Shown in pieces: positions 44,831 to 57,300 of a stretch of 64,000 nt of DNA. Below the pieces are notes generated by a model that worked only from the letters and a program-made list of their open reading frames with translations, made no database searches and was not told the DNA's origin. Within the stretch, counting starts at the first letter, position 1, and every line of letters starts with the position of its first letter. Source of the DNA: Chaenocephalus aceratus (Eukaryota > Chordata > Actinopteri > Perciformes > Channichthyidae); contig CM043800.1 of NCBI GenBank assembly GCA_023974075.1, forward strand, positions 11,120,894 to 11,184,893, written 5' to 3'. Position numbers and translations under genes: made by a program.

Positions 44831-46804
44831 GATCTTGTGTCAAATATTTAGAATTGCATCTAAAAGTATTTTCTTCATGTTACTTAAAGTGTCAGGTTTC
44901 GTGCTTGTGACACTGAATTGAAACTCTATGCTTGAGATGTAGACGTGGTGAAAAAAAAAGTTGAAATGAATGAAACAATCCTTTTTTATTAAACTAGACG
45001 ATGAGCCAAGCTTACAGAGTTGGAGACGGACATTTGCTCCACAGCGCCATCCTTTGGTCACTTTGCCTTGTGGGGGCCTCTGGCTCTTCCTGTGACTCCC
45101 CCCGCTGAGGGATGCAGGGGGCACAGCTTCCTCTTTCAGCTGACTGCAGTGGAAAATTGTTCAAATGAGCGCCTTCTGTGACCAAGACTCATCATGGCAG
45201 CACATCAGTTTCCCCTCTTTGCTGAATAATTGCAGGCTTTTCGTGTCTCTAAGTCATGCAGTGGGAGGTTGGAAGTTGAGCAGGGTCATTTTTGTATTCT
45301 CATTTATTGGCACGGTTTAACAGTTCTTGTGGGCTTGTTTTTTATGACCGTCTGTTTGGGGCTGGTTAGATGTCGGCCACTGGGTATGTTTTATTGGACA
45401 CTGTGGTAAACTTAAGACAAATAGTCTCCTTGCAGTTGGATGGCAATGCATTTTCTTTCAACCTAAAAAAAAGAGGTTATTATTGGTATTTTCAACAAAG
45501 AAAACTGGATTTGAGCAGTTTCTCTGATGCATTGATATGATGCTGTACATTCTTCCTGTCAATTAAGTCTTTTGGAGCTTTGCCAAACCCAGCACAGTCT
45601 TGTGTCCACACTGCAATAACAACTAATTGAAATAAAATGTGTGTCTGTGGACTTTCAAGCCAATATAAGATGCCCCCCCGATGGTTTGTCCTCCATCTGG
45701 ACTCCCAAAATGTCAACATGTCTGTCACACACCATTGAAGCCCCTCACACAGCCAGAATGTATGTGATCACTGTGGTTTTTCACTCTGGACTTCTGTAGG
45801 AAATGAACTGTTGGGTTTGCAGTCCTGCCGCAATGCTCCTCAATGATTGGCATCCAAATGATTTTCTCTCCTTGAGTTTGGAATGGCCCGCGTGACTTCA
45901 TCACCACAGCCATGCTGACGAAATGAAGCTGTCGTGATGGTCTGCTGCATCTATTCAAACTTGGCCAAATCAGAATTTTCTTTACATAGTGTATCAGGAT
46001 TATTGGCAACTTCACACGCATACAGTAGAAACATGAACCAGTAGGCTGTCCGCAGCCCACATCTATATGTTTAATGTTGTTTGTACGCATGACAAGGAAT
46101 GGAGTGTAGCTAAGGAAACCAGATATGGTCATTACTGAAGGGGGAAGGTTAACCATTGTGGCGAACCTCCAAGCCACTGTCTCAGCTCGTTCAGAGGATC
46201 AGGGTTCATCCTCTCCTTCCCTCTACCCGCAGCCTCCAGCAAGACTCAGAGGAAATAAATCTCCTCTCAACCACAAAGCTAATGTATCAACTCTAGAGAA
46301 ATGTTTTATATATTTAACAGAGTGCGATAATGGCCATTTTTCTTTTCTGCAAACTTGAGTACTTTGAGGAACGCTCTTAAAAACCGGACTGTATTGAGAC
46401 GCCCTAATGATAGTCTAGAGCTCTGGACCATGTAGGTGTCTCTAATATGTTGGACTATGCTGCCTCCATGTGGCCATACATGCATCAAGGACCTGGATTG
46501 TAGACCTGGACATAGGATATAAAAACCTTCTCAATTCAAGTCCACATGTTGGGTTTTTGTAAATCGTATTTAAGATTCGAAACGAGATCATCTGTTTGTC
46601 ATCTCACTTACTAAGCAGAGGCAATTATTACTTCAGCAAGTATCACAAACTGAATGAAAAGCCTTTTGCAATGTTGCAGATAGGTGGTTGCTATACTGAT
46701 ACCCTAGTGTTCTCCGGAACAGAGGGAAACAGCTTTAACAAGCAGACCTCTAAACTTACTTGGAGACTAAATTGAAGGTAGTCAGAAGCATTATCTTTAG
46801 AAAC
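44831..46804. other. non-coding, probable prss35 intron 1
   Basis: No coding signal was recognised. It would lie in the first intron of prss35 if the exon at 43320 is correct. Confidence 0.4.
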
Positions 46805-46811
46805 TTTAAAA

Positions 46812-47636
46812 GGTCCCATGTCATGCTTTTCTGGTTACTAGGCTACCCGTCCCCTTGTGTGTTATGAAGGTTTTTCTGCATGTAAACGGTCTGCAAAGTC
46901 ACAAACCCTCAAAGTACACCCTGTAGCGAGTAAAACTCTAACACAGAAAAGACCTGTCTCTGCTGCCCCAGAACGCCTCGTTGGAGATTTCTCTTTCTCC
47001 ATTATTTTCTTCCTGAGTATGGTGACATAACAGTCATAGCGACCAATCCGCGGAGCTCCTCACACACACACACACACACTCACTCAGCCTTATCTTTTCT
47101 CAGCCACGGCTGTGTGTGTGTGTGCTCAGGCTGAGTTCCACGGTGTCTCGCTGTCTCGCAGACCCCACGCAGCAACCAGGAAACGACACCAGTAACCCAG
47201 CTCACACTGTCCGCTCCTCGAGCCTCAAAGGACGGAGCAGCAAGCCCCGCAACGTCCCGCCAACACGGCACCCAGACCCCACGTAGCATTCTCATCTGTT
47301 TGTCATTACTGGTGTCATTTTCTGGTTGCTAACAAACGCCATTGTAACACATAATCACTGATGTTCCGCTGTAACGGTGGTGGACTCATCAGAGCAGAGT
47401 GGGCGAGCTGACCAATCAGAGCACAGTGGGCTCATAGGGAGGCGGGGGGGGGGGGGGGGTTTAGGACAGAGTGAATACACATACTATACAGAGTTGCTGT
47501 ATGAGAAACCAATGGGATTTTGGAACATTGAACAATGTAAATCTATTCTAGTTAGGGTTAGGGTTAGGGTTAGGGTTAGGGTTAGGGACCTCAACAATGG
47601 AATTATGATCAGTAGAAATGTCCATGACATGGGACC
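46812..47636. mobile_element. inverted-repeat element holding telomere-like repeat
   Basis: The left end GGTCCCATGTCATG and right end CATGACATGGGACC are exact reverse complements, with TTTAAAA outside both (46805-46811 and 47637-47643). The length is about 825 bp with no supported ORF. The ends resemble the element at 34914-35697. Near the right end lies a (TTAGGG)6 array, and a 14-base G run sits near 47445. Confidence 0.75.
47552..47587 (+). repeat. (TTAGGG)6 interstitial telomeric repeat
   Basis: Six perfect vertebrate telomere units within the inverted-repeat element. Confidence 0.95.
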
Positions 47637-48410
47637 TTTAAAAGGCGGGGTGATTATATGCTGTTTTGTTCCAATTGTCATGTTATTGCTTGGATTACAT
47701 CATCAAGGTTAAGACTCTGATGACAGCACCAGAGGAAAAAGTCATGTCATCACAAAACTGATTACGATTTATCCAGAGGGGCACATGAATGTTTGTACCA
47801 GTGTGTACAAATCTGAGTATCTAATGGTTATCGAGAAATTCCAGTCAAAAAACACGAGTGTCAACCTCATAGTGGGGCTTGAGGAAATGTCATAGGACTA
47901 TTAGAGTTCATCTTCTGGCAGTAATGAATGTCTGTACCAAATGAAATGTTATTCCATCTGGTACATATGGATCTATTTAGCATGATAAGTGAACATGTTG
48001 ACCTCTTTGTTACGATAGATGAGAAGTTAAGGCTTCACTTAAGTCAGTAAGATTCATCCTCTGAGCACCATGAATACTGTATCTCTACAGAATGTAATGG
48101 CAGTCAATCCAATAGGTAGCAAGACGTCTCACTAAAAAATAAAAATGTGATTCTCATGTAGGTGCAAGACAAAAAATCAGGCTACCATTTAAATGTAGGA
48201 AAGATTCATTGTCTTTACAACACATAAATATGTCTGGACAATTAATTGAGACACATTTTTTACGAAATGTTTTAAGTGGTTGACCAACTGACATTGCTAT
48301 TCCAAGTTACACAACAGCTATGAATCTTGTTTCTTTCAACTTCTTCTACAAAGTGTCCTTATGTCTTCTTCTTTTCTCTTCATTTTTTTAGAGCCCGCCC
48401 CAACTTAACA

Positions 48411-49685
48411 ATGGGCCCCATTCCCCTGTGTGTGCTGCTCCCAGTGACGGTGCTGGCTGTGGTGCTGGCTGTAGCTGCTGAGGAGAATGCAGTTGACGAC
48501 GAGTATACCTGGCCACAGTGGAAGGTGCCTCTGGTAAGGCAAAGACACACTGTCCCTCTAAGCAGTCCACACTTTTCAGCGCGTCCTCAGGCGCAGCTGA
48601 GTGGGACCTGTGGGATCGAGTGTCAGCGTCGCCTTCCTGCCTCTTCTCTGGATGACCTGGAGCAGTTCCTGTCCTACGAGACAGTCTATGAGAATGGTAC
48701 GCGCACGTTTACCTCAGTTTCTGTGCAGGGCCTGAATGAGGTTGCTTCCTTGTCCCAAAACGTCTCATCTAGGTCCCGGCAAAAACGCGAGGTGTACGGC
48801 ACTGATACCCGCTTCACCATCTCTGATAAGCAGTTCTCCACCAAATATCCCTTCTCCACCTCTGTGAAGATCTCCACAGGATGTTCTGGGGTTCTTGTGT
48901 CGCCTAAACATGTTCTGACTGCTGCCCACTGCATCCATGACGGGAAGGACTATCTAGATGGGGTGCAGAAGCTGCGAGTCGGTATTCTAAAGGAGAAGTC
49001 CAGACGAGGGAAGGGAGGCAAAGGTAGAGGAGGGCGGGGAAAGGGCAAAAGGAGAAAGGGAGACAAAGATGAAGAGGAAGCGCAAGAGAAGGAAGGGGAC
49101 GATGGTAAAGGAGACCGTAAAGGAAAAGGGAAAGGAAGAAAGAGCCGCAGTCGACGAAGTGCAGAATCAGGGAAACCTTCCTTCAGGTGGACGGGGGTCA
49201 AGAAGACCCAGGTGCCTAAGGGCTGGTTCAAAGGTGTGTCTGAAGGACTGACTGCAGATTATGACTATGCTGTTTTGGAGCTGAAGAAAGCACCTAAAGT
49301 CAAGTACATGGATCTGGGAGTTATCCCCTCTGTGAAGAAGCTTCCTGCTGGGAGGATCCACTTCTCTGGCTTCGATGATGACCGTCCTGGAAACCTGGTG
49401 TACCGATTCTGCTCCGTCTCTGATGAGTCAAAGGATTTGTTGTACCAATACTGCGATGCCAAACCGGGCTCCAGTGGCTCCGGAATCTACATCCGTCTCA
49501 AAGAGCCAGGCAAGAAGAAGTGGACGAGGAAGATCATCGGGGTTTTCTCTGGGCACCAGTGGGTCGATGTTAACGGGAACGGGATGCAGCAGGATTACAA
49601 CGTGGCGGTCAGGATAACACCCCTCAAATATGCCCAGATCTGCTACTGGATCCATGGGGACTCAAGTCTGTGCAAGGTAGCTTAG
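48411..49685 (+). CDS. prss35: serine protease 35 (trypsin-fold, secreted)
   Basis: 424 residues, start MGPIPLCVLL; the same frame opens earlier, but the acceptor TTTTTTTAG near 48391 makes this the first usable ATG. An N-terminal signal peptide spans about 1-23. RQKR at 123-126 is a furin-type propeptide site. The protease domain follows: LTAAHC with His173, DYDYAVLEL with Asp285, and GSSGSG with Ser355 at the catalytic Ser position. Between His and Asp lies a Lys/Arg/Gly-rich insert (about 196-250), as in PRSS35. The C-terminal block FSGHQWVDV...VRITPLKYAQICYWI is shared by PRSS23 and PRSS35. Family knowledge: mammalian PRSS35 has Thr at the catalytic position and is called inactive; this fish copy keeps Ser. 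The basic insert and the neighbour snap91 argue for prss35 over prss23. The coding region is a single exon. Confidence 0.95.
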   Translation: MGPIPLCVLLPVTVLAVVLAVAAEENAVDDEYTWPQWKVPLVRQRHTVPLSSPHFSARPQAQLSGTCGIECQRRLPASSLDDLEQFLSYETVYENGTRTFTSVSVQGLNEVASLSQNVSSRSRQKREVYGTDTRFTISDKQFSTKYPFSTSVKISTGCSGVLVSPKHVLTAAHCIHDGKDYLDGVQKLRVGILKEKSRRGKGGKGRGGRGKGKRRKGDKDEEEAQEKEGDDGKGDRKGKGKGRKSRSRRSAESGKPSFRWTGVKKTQVPKGWFKGVSEGLTADYDYAVLELKKAPKVKYMDLGVIPSVKKLPAGRIHFSGFDDDRPGNLVYRFCSVSDESKDLLYQYCDAKPGSSGSGIYIRLKEPGKKKWTRKIIGVFSGHQWVDVNGNGMQQDYNVAVRITPLKYAQICYWIHGDSSLCKVA

Positions 49686-51070
49686 AAAAACACAGGATCC
49701 CCCTTGGACCACCAACCCTCTCCCATTCCACCTCTATACTAAAGGCTCCCCACTCTCCAACCAGGGGCTCAGACGACTGCCTCTCCCAATCCTGCCTCCC
49801 TTTTACCTCCCGTGCCTCCCAGTGACTCCTGTTACACAGATCTAAGATCACACACACAACCCACATTCAGCCATAAAGACTCAGTGTTGACAACAACAGG
49901 AATGTGTCTTCGTCAAGAGAACTGTGGCTGGACAGCTTTTCTAATTTATTTGCTAAGAAAATGGAGAAAAAAAAATGTATTATGTGTATTTTGCTGTTTT
50001 GCTCTTCTATTTGGATTGTTTTGTTCTAGGATTTGACCTTTTTGGATACAATGTTGTAAAGGTTGTGTATTGACCCTGGTACATTTATTCTATTCAAACT
50101 GGGCTTTTTATGGAGAATATTTCCAAGTGTTCTCCACCACTGTAAAGAAGAGCGCGTGCATTGGCTTTGACAAAAGACCCAGAAGAAATTAATGTAACTT
50201 TTGTTTCGCAAATTAACTATATAAAGATAACGTTTTTTATAAACATTTTAATTGAACAAACTGGTGTTTTGCATTTTGTAGATCTAGAACTTTGTTTTTT
50301 TACAACTACCTTTAAAAAAAAAAAAAGAAAGAAAGAAAAAGATTGTTTGTCTGTCTAAATAGAGAAAGGGTCATTATGGATCCTGGATAGATTTCTTATC
50401 TGATTAGTGAATCACACCATCTTTTCTCTGTTCTCGCAACACAGTGAAATGGGGTTTCATTGTTGTGCACATAATTATACCGGTGCTTATCCAGAAAACG
50501 TGGTGCTAATTTATGAAACTGTAAACTGTGGTGGGGATTTCTCAGAATATATTTTGATAGCCTAGTGCAGTTACTATGTATTTTATGTGAGGCTACATAT
50601 GTGGGTTTTGTTAAGATGGGAATGAACCATGTAATGATATACTTGAGCTGTTGATATTTCTCTAATTCTATTGGTTAATAAGATTACAAATGAAATCTGG
50701 GATGTGATGTTTTTTACTTTTTTGTTGTTTCTGTCCACAAATTATTCGTATCCTTTTGAATACCAAACATCTGATATTAATGATGCGGATTAATGACTAC
50801 CAACCATTAAATCAAGATTACTACTTGTGTGTGTGTGTGTTTGTGATGATCCTCAATACGAAAGATCAGATTAATATTTTTGTGGAATGGGAAAACTGTC
50901 GCTCACAGTGATGAACCCAAAGGAATCACCCCACTGTAGTTCCCCCGGCTTTTAGCCACCTTACTAATCTGGTAATGTTGATGTGGTGGGATGTATATTC
51001 ATGAAATAGTCCTTTAATCTGACCTTTCTCTAGTTTACATTATATGGAATAAATAAATACTTCATGGGCA
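49686..51070 (+). other. prss35: prss35 3' UTR
   Basis: An AT-rich stretch after the stop, without another gene. The first strong poly(A) signal cluster AATAAATAAA starts at 51048, suggesting a UTR of about 1.38 kb. Confidence 0.55.
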
Positions 51071-54000
51071 GTTCAATCCATCATTGAATTTATTGCACCT
51101 CAAAAGGCTTACATGCACTGGGGTGGGCCATAGTAAATAAAATAAATGTACAACTGAACAAAAATACAATTTCATGAAAAATGTTAATAATCTTCCGTTA
51201 TTTTCTCTGAATCATATCAGATGCTCACAACCAATTGCTTATTCGTCCACTGAAAAGACAACACACAGAGTAAGCATTACATCGGACTGGTTTACAGCTG
51301 TCCATATCAACTACATTGTAAGAGGGGAAAAGGAAAGAGGGGCTTGTTTTATGATGCTAATGGCTAAATGCTAATGCTAAACAGATCTGTGGATTTCCGC
51401 ATCACGCTTGTGTTGTGACTAACACTATCAACTGTTTTAATTGAAAATGGGCCAACGGTCAGAAGTGATTGAATAAAACAACTTGGACGTTAATAATGTT
51501 CAGTCCAATTTTTGCGGATTCTAGAAGATTGTGACATTTTTTAACGCCGTTTTCAAACACGTCAGGTGTAAGTTTGTTCATTCATCACATCTGTTAGGTC
51601 CAAAAACCAATTTGGTGAGAAACAATGACTGTAAACAGAACTTTGATTCGAAAGAAAATCCTCACGGTTCCAGAGTTGGGTATGGCATTGGATCATCTTA
51701 CATTAAATACAACAATAATCATACTGACCTGGTCATAGTTATAATGAAAGCACCGGCAACAGATATATCCAGATAGGTAGTGTCAAACCGCAGGACAGAT
51801 TGTAGTTATTTGAGTCTGTGACGAAGTACTAAAGCATTTTCTCTGGAAGTAAATTGTAAGATATGTTCATTAATAGTAATGCCAGAACAATATGTTGTAT
51901 GTATAAGCACTATGGAGAATTATTCAACAGAAACAGATCATATAAATAACATTAGACAAGAAGACAAATAAATAAACATAGAAAAATAAGCCACGAGTAC
52001 AAAAAACGAAACCCACAGAAAGGATCACTTGGTCTGGTATGATTCAGAAGCCCATATAAGTTGTCTTAATATACAGTATATTAATCATATAGAGGTATTT
52101 GTTTCCAAATACTTTCAAAAGATGACAGGAAATATAAGGTTACTCACACGACTTACAATTTCATGTCAGAATCACATTTATATTTCTCTTCAACAGATGT
52201 ACAGAATAGAGACGTAATCCTCGCCAGAGAGATCTATGTACATCAGCGAGGAATTTTCTGTAAACAACACACAACATGTTTCTCCGAAAAATCTATCGGG
52301 GCTTTGTTCGTCACTCTCATCCAATCAGAGGGGGACAAAGAAGAGCTCCTCCCCCTTTATAATGAGGCTGGGACACATATGGGGTGGTGGAAGGGGCTTA
52401 GGACACCAAAGCACATCCAGCATTCAACTCAACACCAGAAAGAAATTCAAACACATATGCCTTCACTTTCTTTCACTCACTTTTGTGGACTTTTTTTTGT
52501 CAGGGTTTTGAGTGATTTTGTTTAGACAAAAGATAAGAACATCTACATAATCACACGCTTGTATTTTTTTTCTCATATATATAATCGGCTATGTTTCACT
52601 TTCACAGTTTGTGCAACAACATCACACAGGAAAAGGGTGGGGTGTAGATGGTTGGGGTGGAGAAAAGAGGCTCTTATAAGGTTGAGTAGCTGAACATCCT
52701 GAGATGTTGACAGACACCAGGTAAAAGTTGAGAGGGCCCTGCTCCAGAGAAGAAAGCAGCTTGAAGAAAGGAAACAGAGAAGCAGGTGTCAGGTCAAAAG
52801 TGAAAATATACATAGGCTATAGACAATCATTTCATTTAAAAAAAAAATTCTACGAATACTGATGCTGTGTTTACATGACTTTAGATGCATGCATGTCAAA
52901 ATGGTGCCAAAATACATATTATTACTTTTACCTGCAGAGCTATTTATCAATCTAAAATGTCCTGGTTTGATTTGCCTTCTCTCAAATAAAATGGAACTAA
53001 ATAGCACACTACATGGCACACAAAATATCAAACTACACCAGATAACTGTTTCAGCGCACAGAAGTAATCATGTATTGTTAGAAATTAAAATCAATGTTTT
53101 ATGGCATAATGTACCTTAAACATACCGTCAGTTTAAATGCTATTTTATTCTGGAAAAACCCGGAAGTTCTCAATACCAAGCTTTTATTCTGAAAATCCTT
53201 CATGACGACATCCGGGACTACCGTCCATTAGTATCATTAAAGTGGCTATTGACGCCGTTAACATGTATTACATATAAAGTTATGAAAGAGATAAGGAGGG
53301 GAAAAGGCATGTGGAAGTAAGCAATGAATGTAAAATGTCGAAATCCTTTAACGCGATATCGGACACAGGAGAACGAGGGGGGGAAGTCCCCTACATCACT
53401 ACAGCTCCCAGAGAGGAGGAGCGAACAGCCAAAGCGGGAAGGACGAATGCCTGTAAGCTCTCTTTTGCACGGCCATCACAGGGAGAGGAAGCTGCAGACT
53501 TTCTCTCCTGACTGAACAATATCCTGCTTGTAACATTACCGCGCTTTTTATTAATTAAAGTACCAATTTTGAACCTTCTCAGAGACTCCATTTAGTCTCC
53601 TTTTTAAGCTTCTTACCTGGACGCGAGAATAACGAACACAGCATAACAGTATCCATTCATGGCAAAAGGCTTGTGCTGCATAATGCTAGCTCACCTGAGC
53701 TAGCTAAGGTTAAAGCCCATCGAGCTGTCACAAGCACTACGCTCTCGTTTATTAGTGGATGCATGCTTCCCACTGTGCAGTCATCTGGTAAAGTAAATAG
53801 TCCCAAAGTGAAATTGCTCACAAGGTCTGATGATTATCTTGAGTGACCAGGCCATGATCTCTGGGAAGCTGTTTTTAAAATGTATTTTTGGCACTTTAAG
53901 GATCTGAAGCCGAGAGCCATCTTATTCCATTATACATAGCAACTCACTGTCACTTTTAAAAGCATTGATTAGTAACCAATGATCCATTAAAAGAGACTAC

Positions 54001-54311
54001 TTTAAATATTCCTCTTAAGAGCTAAGTGTGTAATAAGGGGCATTTTGCAAAAAGTCACTGAACTTAATTTTTACGTAATTGAAAAAGACGCCAGTTGGAA
54101 CGGCTAAACCCAACCATATGCTTTTTTGTTTTTTATTAGGGAACTCTTACTTATTCACTTTTACATATTATCTGTTATTTGTGGATAAGCCAATCCCAAA
54201 GAAGAAATCACCAACGTTTTTTGATAAATGTTTAACGATTTAATGAAGTTGTCAGCGACTATACTTTATATACTATATGTAAAGTTACATATATAGTGCA
54301 TACCTGGGGTG
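51071..54311. other. intergenic DNA between convergent prss35 and snap91
   Basis: No coding exon was recognised. The right part must include the snap91 3' UTR on the minus strand; TTTATT motifs near 54131 and 53549 are possible poly(A) signals. A CCAAT box (52320) with TTTATAAT 35 bases on looks promoter-like, but no gene follows. Confidence 0.45.
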
Positions 54312-54386
54312 TTATAAGAAGTCTTTGAGGTCGAGATCTGCCAAAGGGTCCTTGGGCTTTTTGGGACTCTGGCTTACAAGTGGAAT
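54312..54386 (-). CDS. snap91: snap91 terminal coding exon
   Basis: 75 nt after the acceptor TTCTCAG; encodes IPLVSQSPKKPKDPLADL and DLKDFL, then TAA at 54314-54312. Confidence 0.96.
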   Translation of the reverse strand: MPLVSQSPKKPKDPLADLDLKDFL

Positions 54387-57300
54387 CTGAGAAAAAGTCA
54401 CAAAATTAAATTGGTGGATCTTTTAACAATACAATTAATATTCCTCAGACAGACTATACATTGTTAGATTATTCCAAAATCATAATTGCTTTTAAAGTAT
54501 GTGTAGACACACCAGGGGATTTACTATGTTCTTACCGGTGCTCCTGGTGCAGCTCCCGCCCCCCCAGCATAGGGAGGTCTCATCATAGGCTGTCCCATCA
54601 TAGGCTGCCCCATCATTGGCTGCATCATGGGAGCGCCAGGCCCTCCTGCAGAAGCCTAATAACACAAGGATTACAAATGAGAGATTTTTGAAGGCAACGT
54701 CAGTGAATCATCTGCCTTCACAAAGGTTTCTATGGTTTATACAGTAAGGCTGTTTTAAAAGCTGATGTCACAGTGAAATCCACAGACTTTGTTATGCATG
54801 ATTTAAAGCTCACCATGCCAAAGCCAGGCTGTGCGCTCATTGGTGGGACCATGGAGGCTCCTGGAGCCCCGGGACCTCCGGGGGCGGTACCTCCCTACAG
54901 TGACAGGACAAAGAGGGTACATCAGCAAAACTGCCTTTGAGATGAAATGTGATGTCACAGTGAGGGACGCGGTGTACATGCAGATCTTACCATGGGGGCT
55001 CCTGGTGTACCCCAGCTTGTGGGAGCTACATGTGGCATCCAGTTGGCTCCTCCTGTCAGCTTCTTCTCACTCTGTGGGTCCCTAAAGGAGATCAGGGTAC
55101 ACTTCAGGCTTACTGTGCTATTGACCCCATTATACTGCTGATGCTTGGAGTGCTGCATTTATAACATGTATATATTTAAATACACACTTACTTCTTCTTT
55201 ACTCCAAGGTCTGGACAGAAGAAGAAAAAAAGGACAGGTTAGATCTACAAACACAAATGATGAATTTACAGAAAAAAATGGTTATAAGTAGCTGTCTACC
55301 TCCAATAAGGTTGGCCAATGAGGAGTCCAGGTCTCCTCCAACAGTTTTAGAAGGAAGTAGGGTGGGAGGGGGGGCGGCTGCAATACCTCCCATTGCAACT
55401 GGAGTTCCCATGCTTCCTGCTGTGCTTCCAGCAGTGCTGCCCCCGGTGCTCTGGGGCGTAATGGCGGGCATCAGCAAGTCGCCTAATCCACCAAACACTT
55501 GAGGAGAGGGTGGGAATGGCAGGACATCAGAGAAACAACACAGACTACACATCTTCAAACCTCCAATCTGTTTTTTAACACGGGTAGATGGGAGACCAGG
55601 TAGTATGGTCAGGAGTCAGCCCAGCTGTGACAGCATCAGTAGTCAGCTGTGCATCACATGCACAATGTAGGACTGTACTGTACATATATTTGAGCATCAC
55701 ATATCAGGAAGTTAAACACTGACTTGAAATAAACTACTGGGTTTGAACCAGGTGTCATCAAGACCAAAATAGTTCACAGGTTTTCATTCAAACTAACTTG
55801 TATGCCCCTTTCACACCAGCGCCTTTTCAGCTCCGGCTCAGAGCTAGAGCCTGAAAAGCGCCGGGTTTTCCTGTTCACACCGCAGCGGCGCCGGCTCTTA
55901 GCTTCGGAATCCGCTTCATTTCCAGCTCCAAAAAATTGTCGGTCCAGAGGCAAGAGCTTTGGAGCTAAGAGGCGACGTCGCTTACGTCTCTCTTACGTCG
56001 AGGCGTGCAGGAAACTAAACCCACCTCCCCTGAACACTGTCATGCCTGCCTACAAGCAGTAGTGCCTATAAACACACTTTATAAAGTCAGGCAACACTAA
56101 CCAGGCTTCGTGTGATTCTGTTTATTTGTACCTTACTTTGACCATCCGTTCACTGTTATCGATCATTGTGGAGAGAGGCAGACGTTGTTTTGTATTATTG
56201 CAGCTATCGGATGCAAGTAGTCAGTTTAGCTTCGGTTGCTATGCTAACATCACCCGTTTTATACCAGAGAAACTTTCATAACAGCGTTGTGATACCAAAC
56301 AGTGTCAATTCAGACTGACACACATTCACTTAGGCTAAGGGGAACTGGGGATATGCATCAGATGCTTGTGTGAGTCGGACAGTGAATACTTTAGAGCGGC
56401 CGCTGCAGTGTGAGCTAACCGGGAGCTAACGGGAGAATAAACTCCCGTGGAAGAGCAGCCAGCACTGCAGCGGTCGGTAAATGCTGCAGAAACACATTAA
56501 TAAACAATGAACCACGGCACTCTGGAGCAAAGTATAAGGTTGGAGAAGTCGTTATTCAATTTATTCTGGCTTCGTGAAAAAAAAGCAACACGATCATCGA
56601 CCCGACGCTGTTGTTGTTGTGAGCGCCGTAACGCCGTTGGGGAGCAAATCAGCGATGTAAACGGTGACGTCATGACGCAGCAGGGGCAGCTCTGGGGCGC
56701 CAGTGGGCGGTGTGAACAGAGCGGGAGCTGAAAAGGGAAACCGGAGCTGAACCAGAAAAGCTCCCGCTCGGAGCTAGAAACTGAAAAGCGCTGGTGTGAA
56801 AGCCGCAGTAGAGAAGCATTGTGTTGATTGAAGGTTTATCCATAACCCCATTCAGCTAACTACTTACACAATTAATTTATGCTAATTATTAAATTACACA
56901 ATACATTTAGCTAACCATTTCAATGGTTTATCACAGGTTTTAGCTAACTATTTGGTCAATTTAACCATGAAGCTAACTATTTAAAAAAGACAATATCTTC
57001 CAAATTATTTGCTAACCTTTTCATTAGTTTAATCATTACTTTTAGCTAACTTTGTCATCCATTTACTTTTTATTTAGCTAACGATTTCAGCTAGGCTATC
57101 TAAGCTAGACCTTACTTAAGCTAACTATTTAAAAGATTATCCAATGCTTTTATCTAACCATTTCCACTGTTGAAATACATCGTTGCATGCTACATTTGGC
57201 TAAACCTTTAGCTTTGTTAACTATTTAAACATTACTTTCCCAACAATACATGCATTACTTAGTTTAAGCTAACTTACAAAAGGCAATTTCCCCTTACTAT

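Noticed and set aside
52300..52525. Promoter with CCAAT box and TATA box followed by a small gene
   Set aside because: Spacing is promoter-like, but the following ORFs have no domain or splice structure.
53311..53515. Overlapping 66- and 63-codon ORFs near ACTACAGCTCCCAGAG
   Set aside because: The motif hints at a promoter, but neither ORF shows a domain and no transcript structure could be built.
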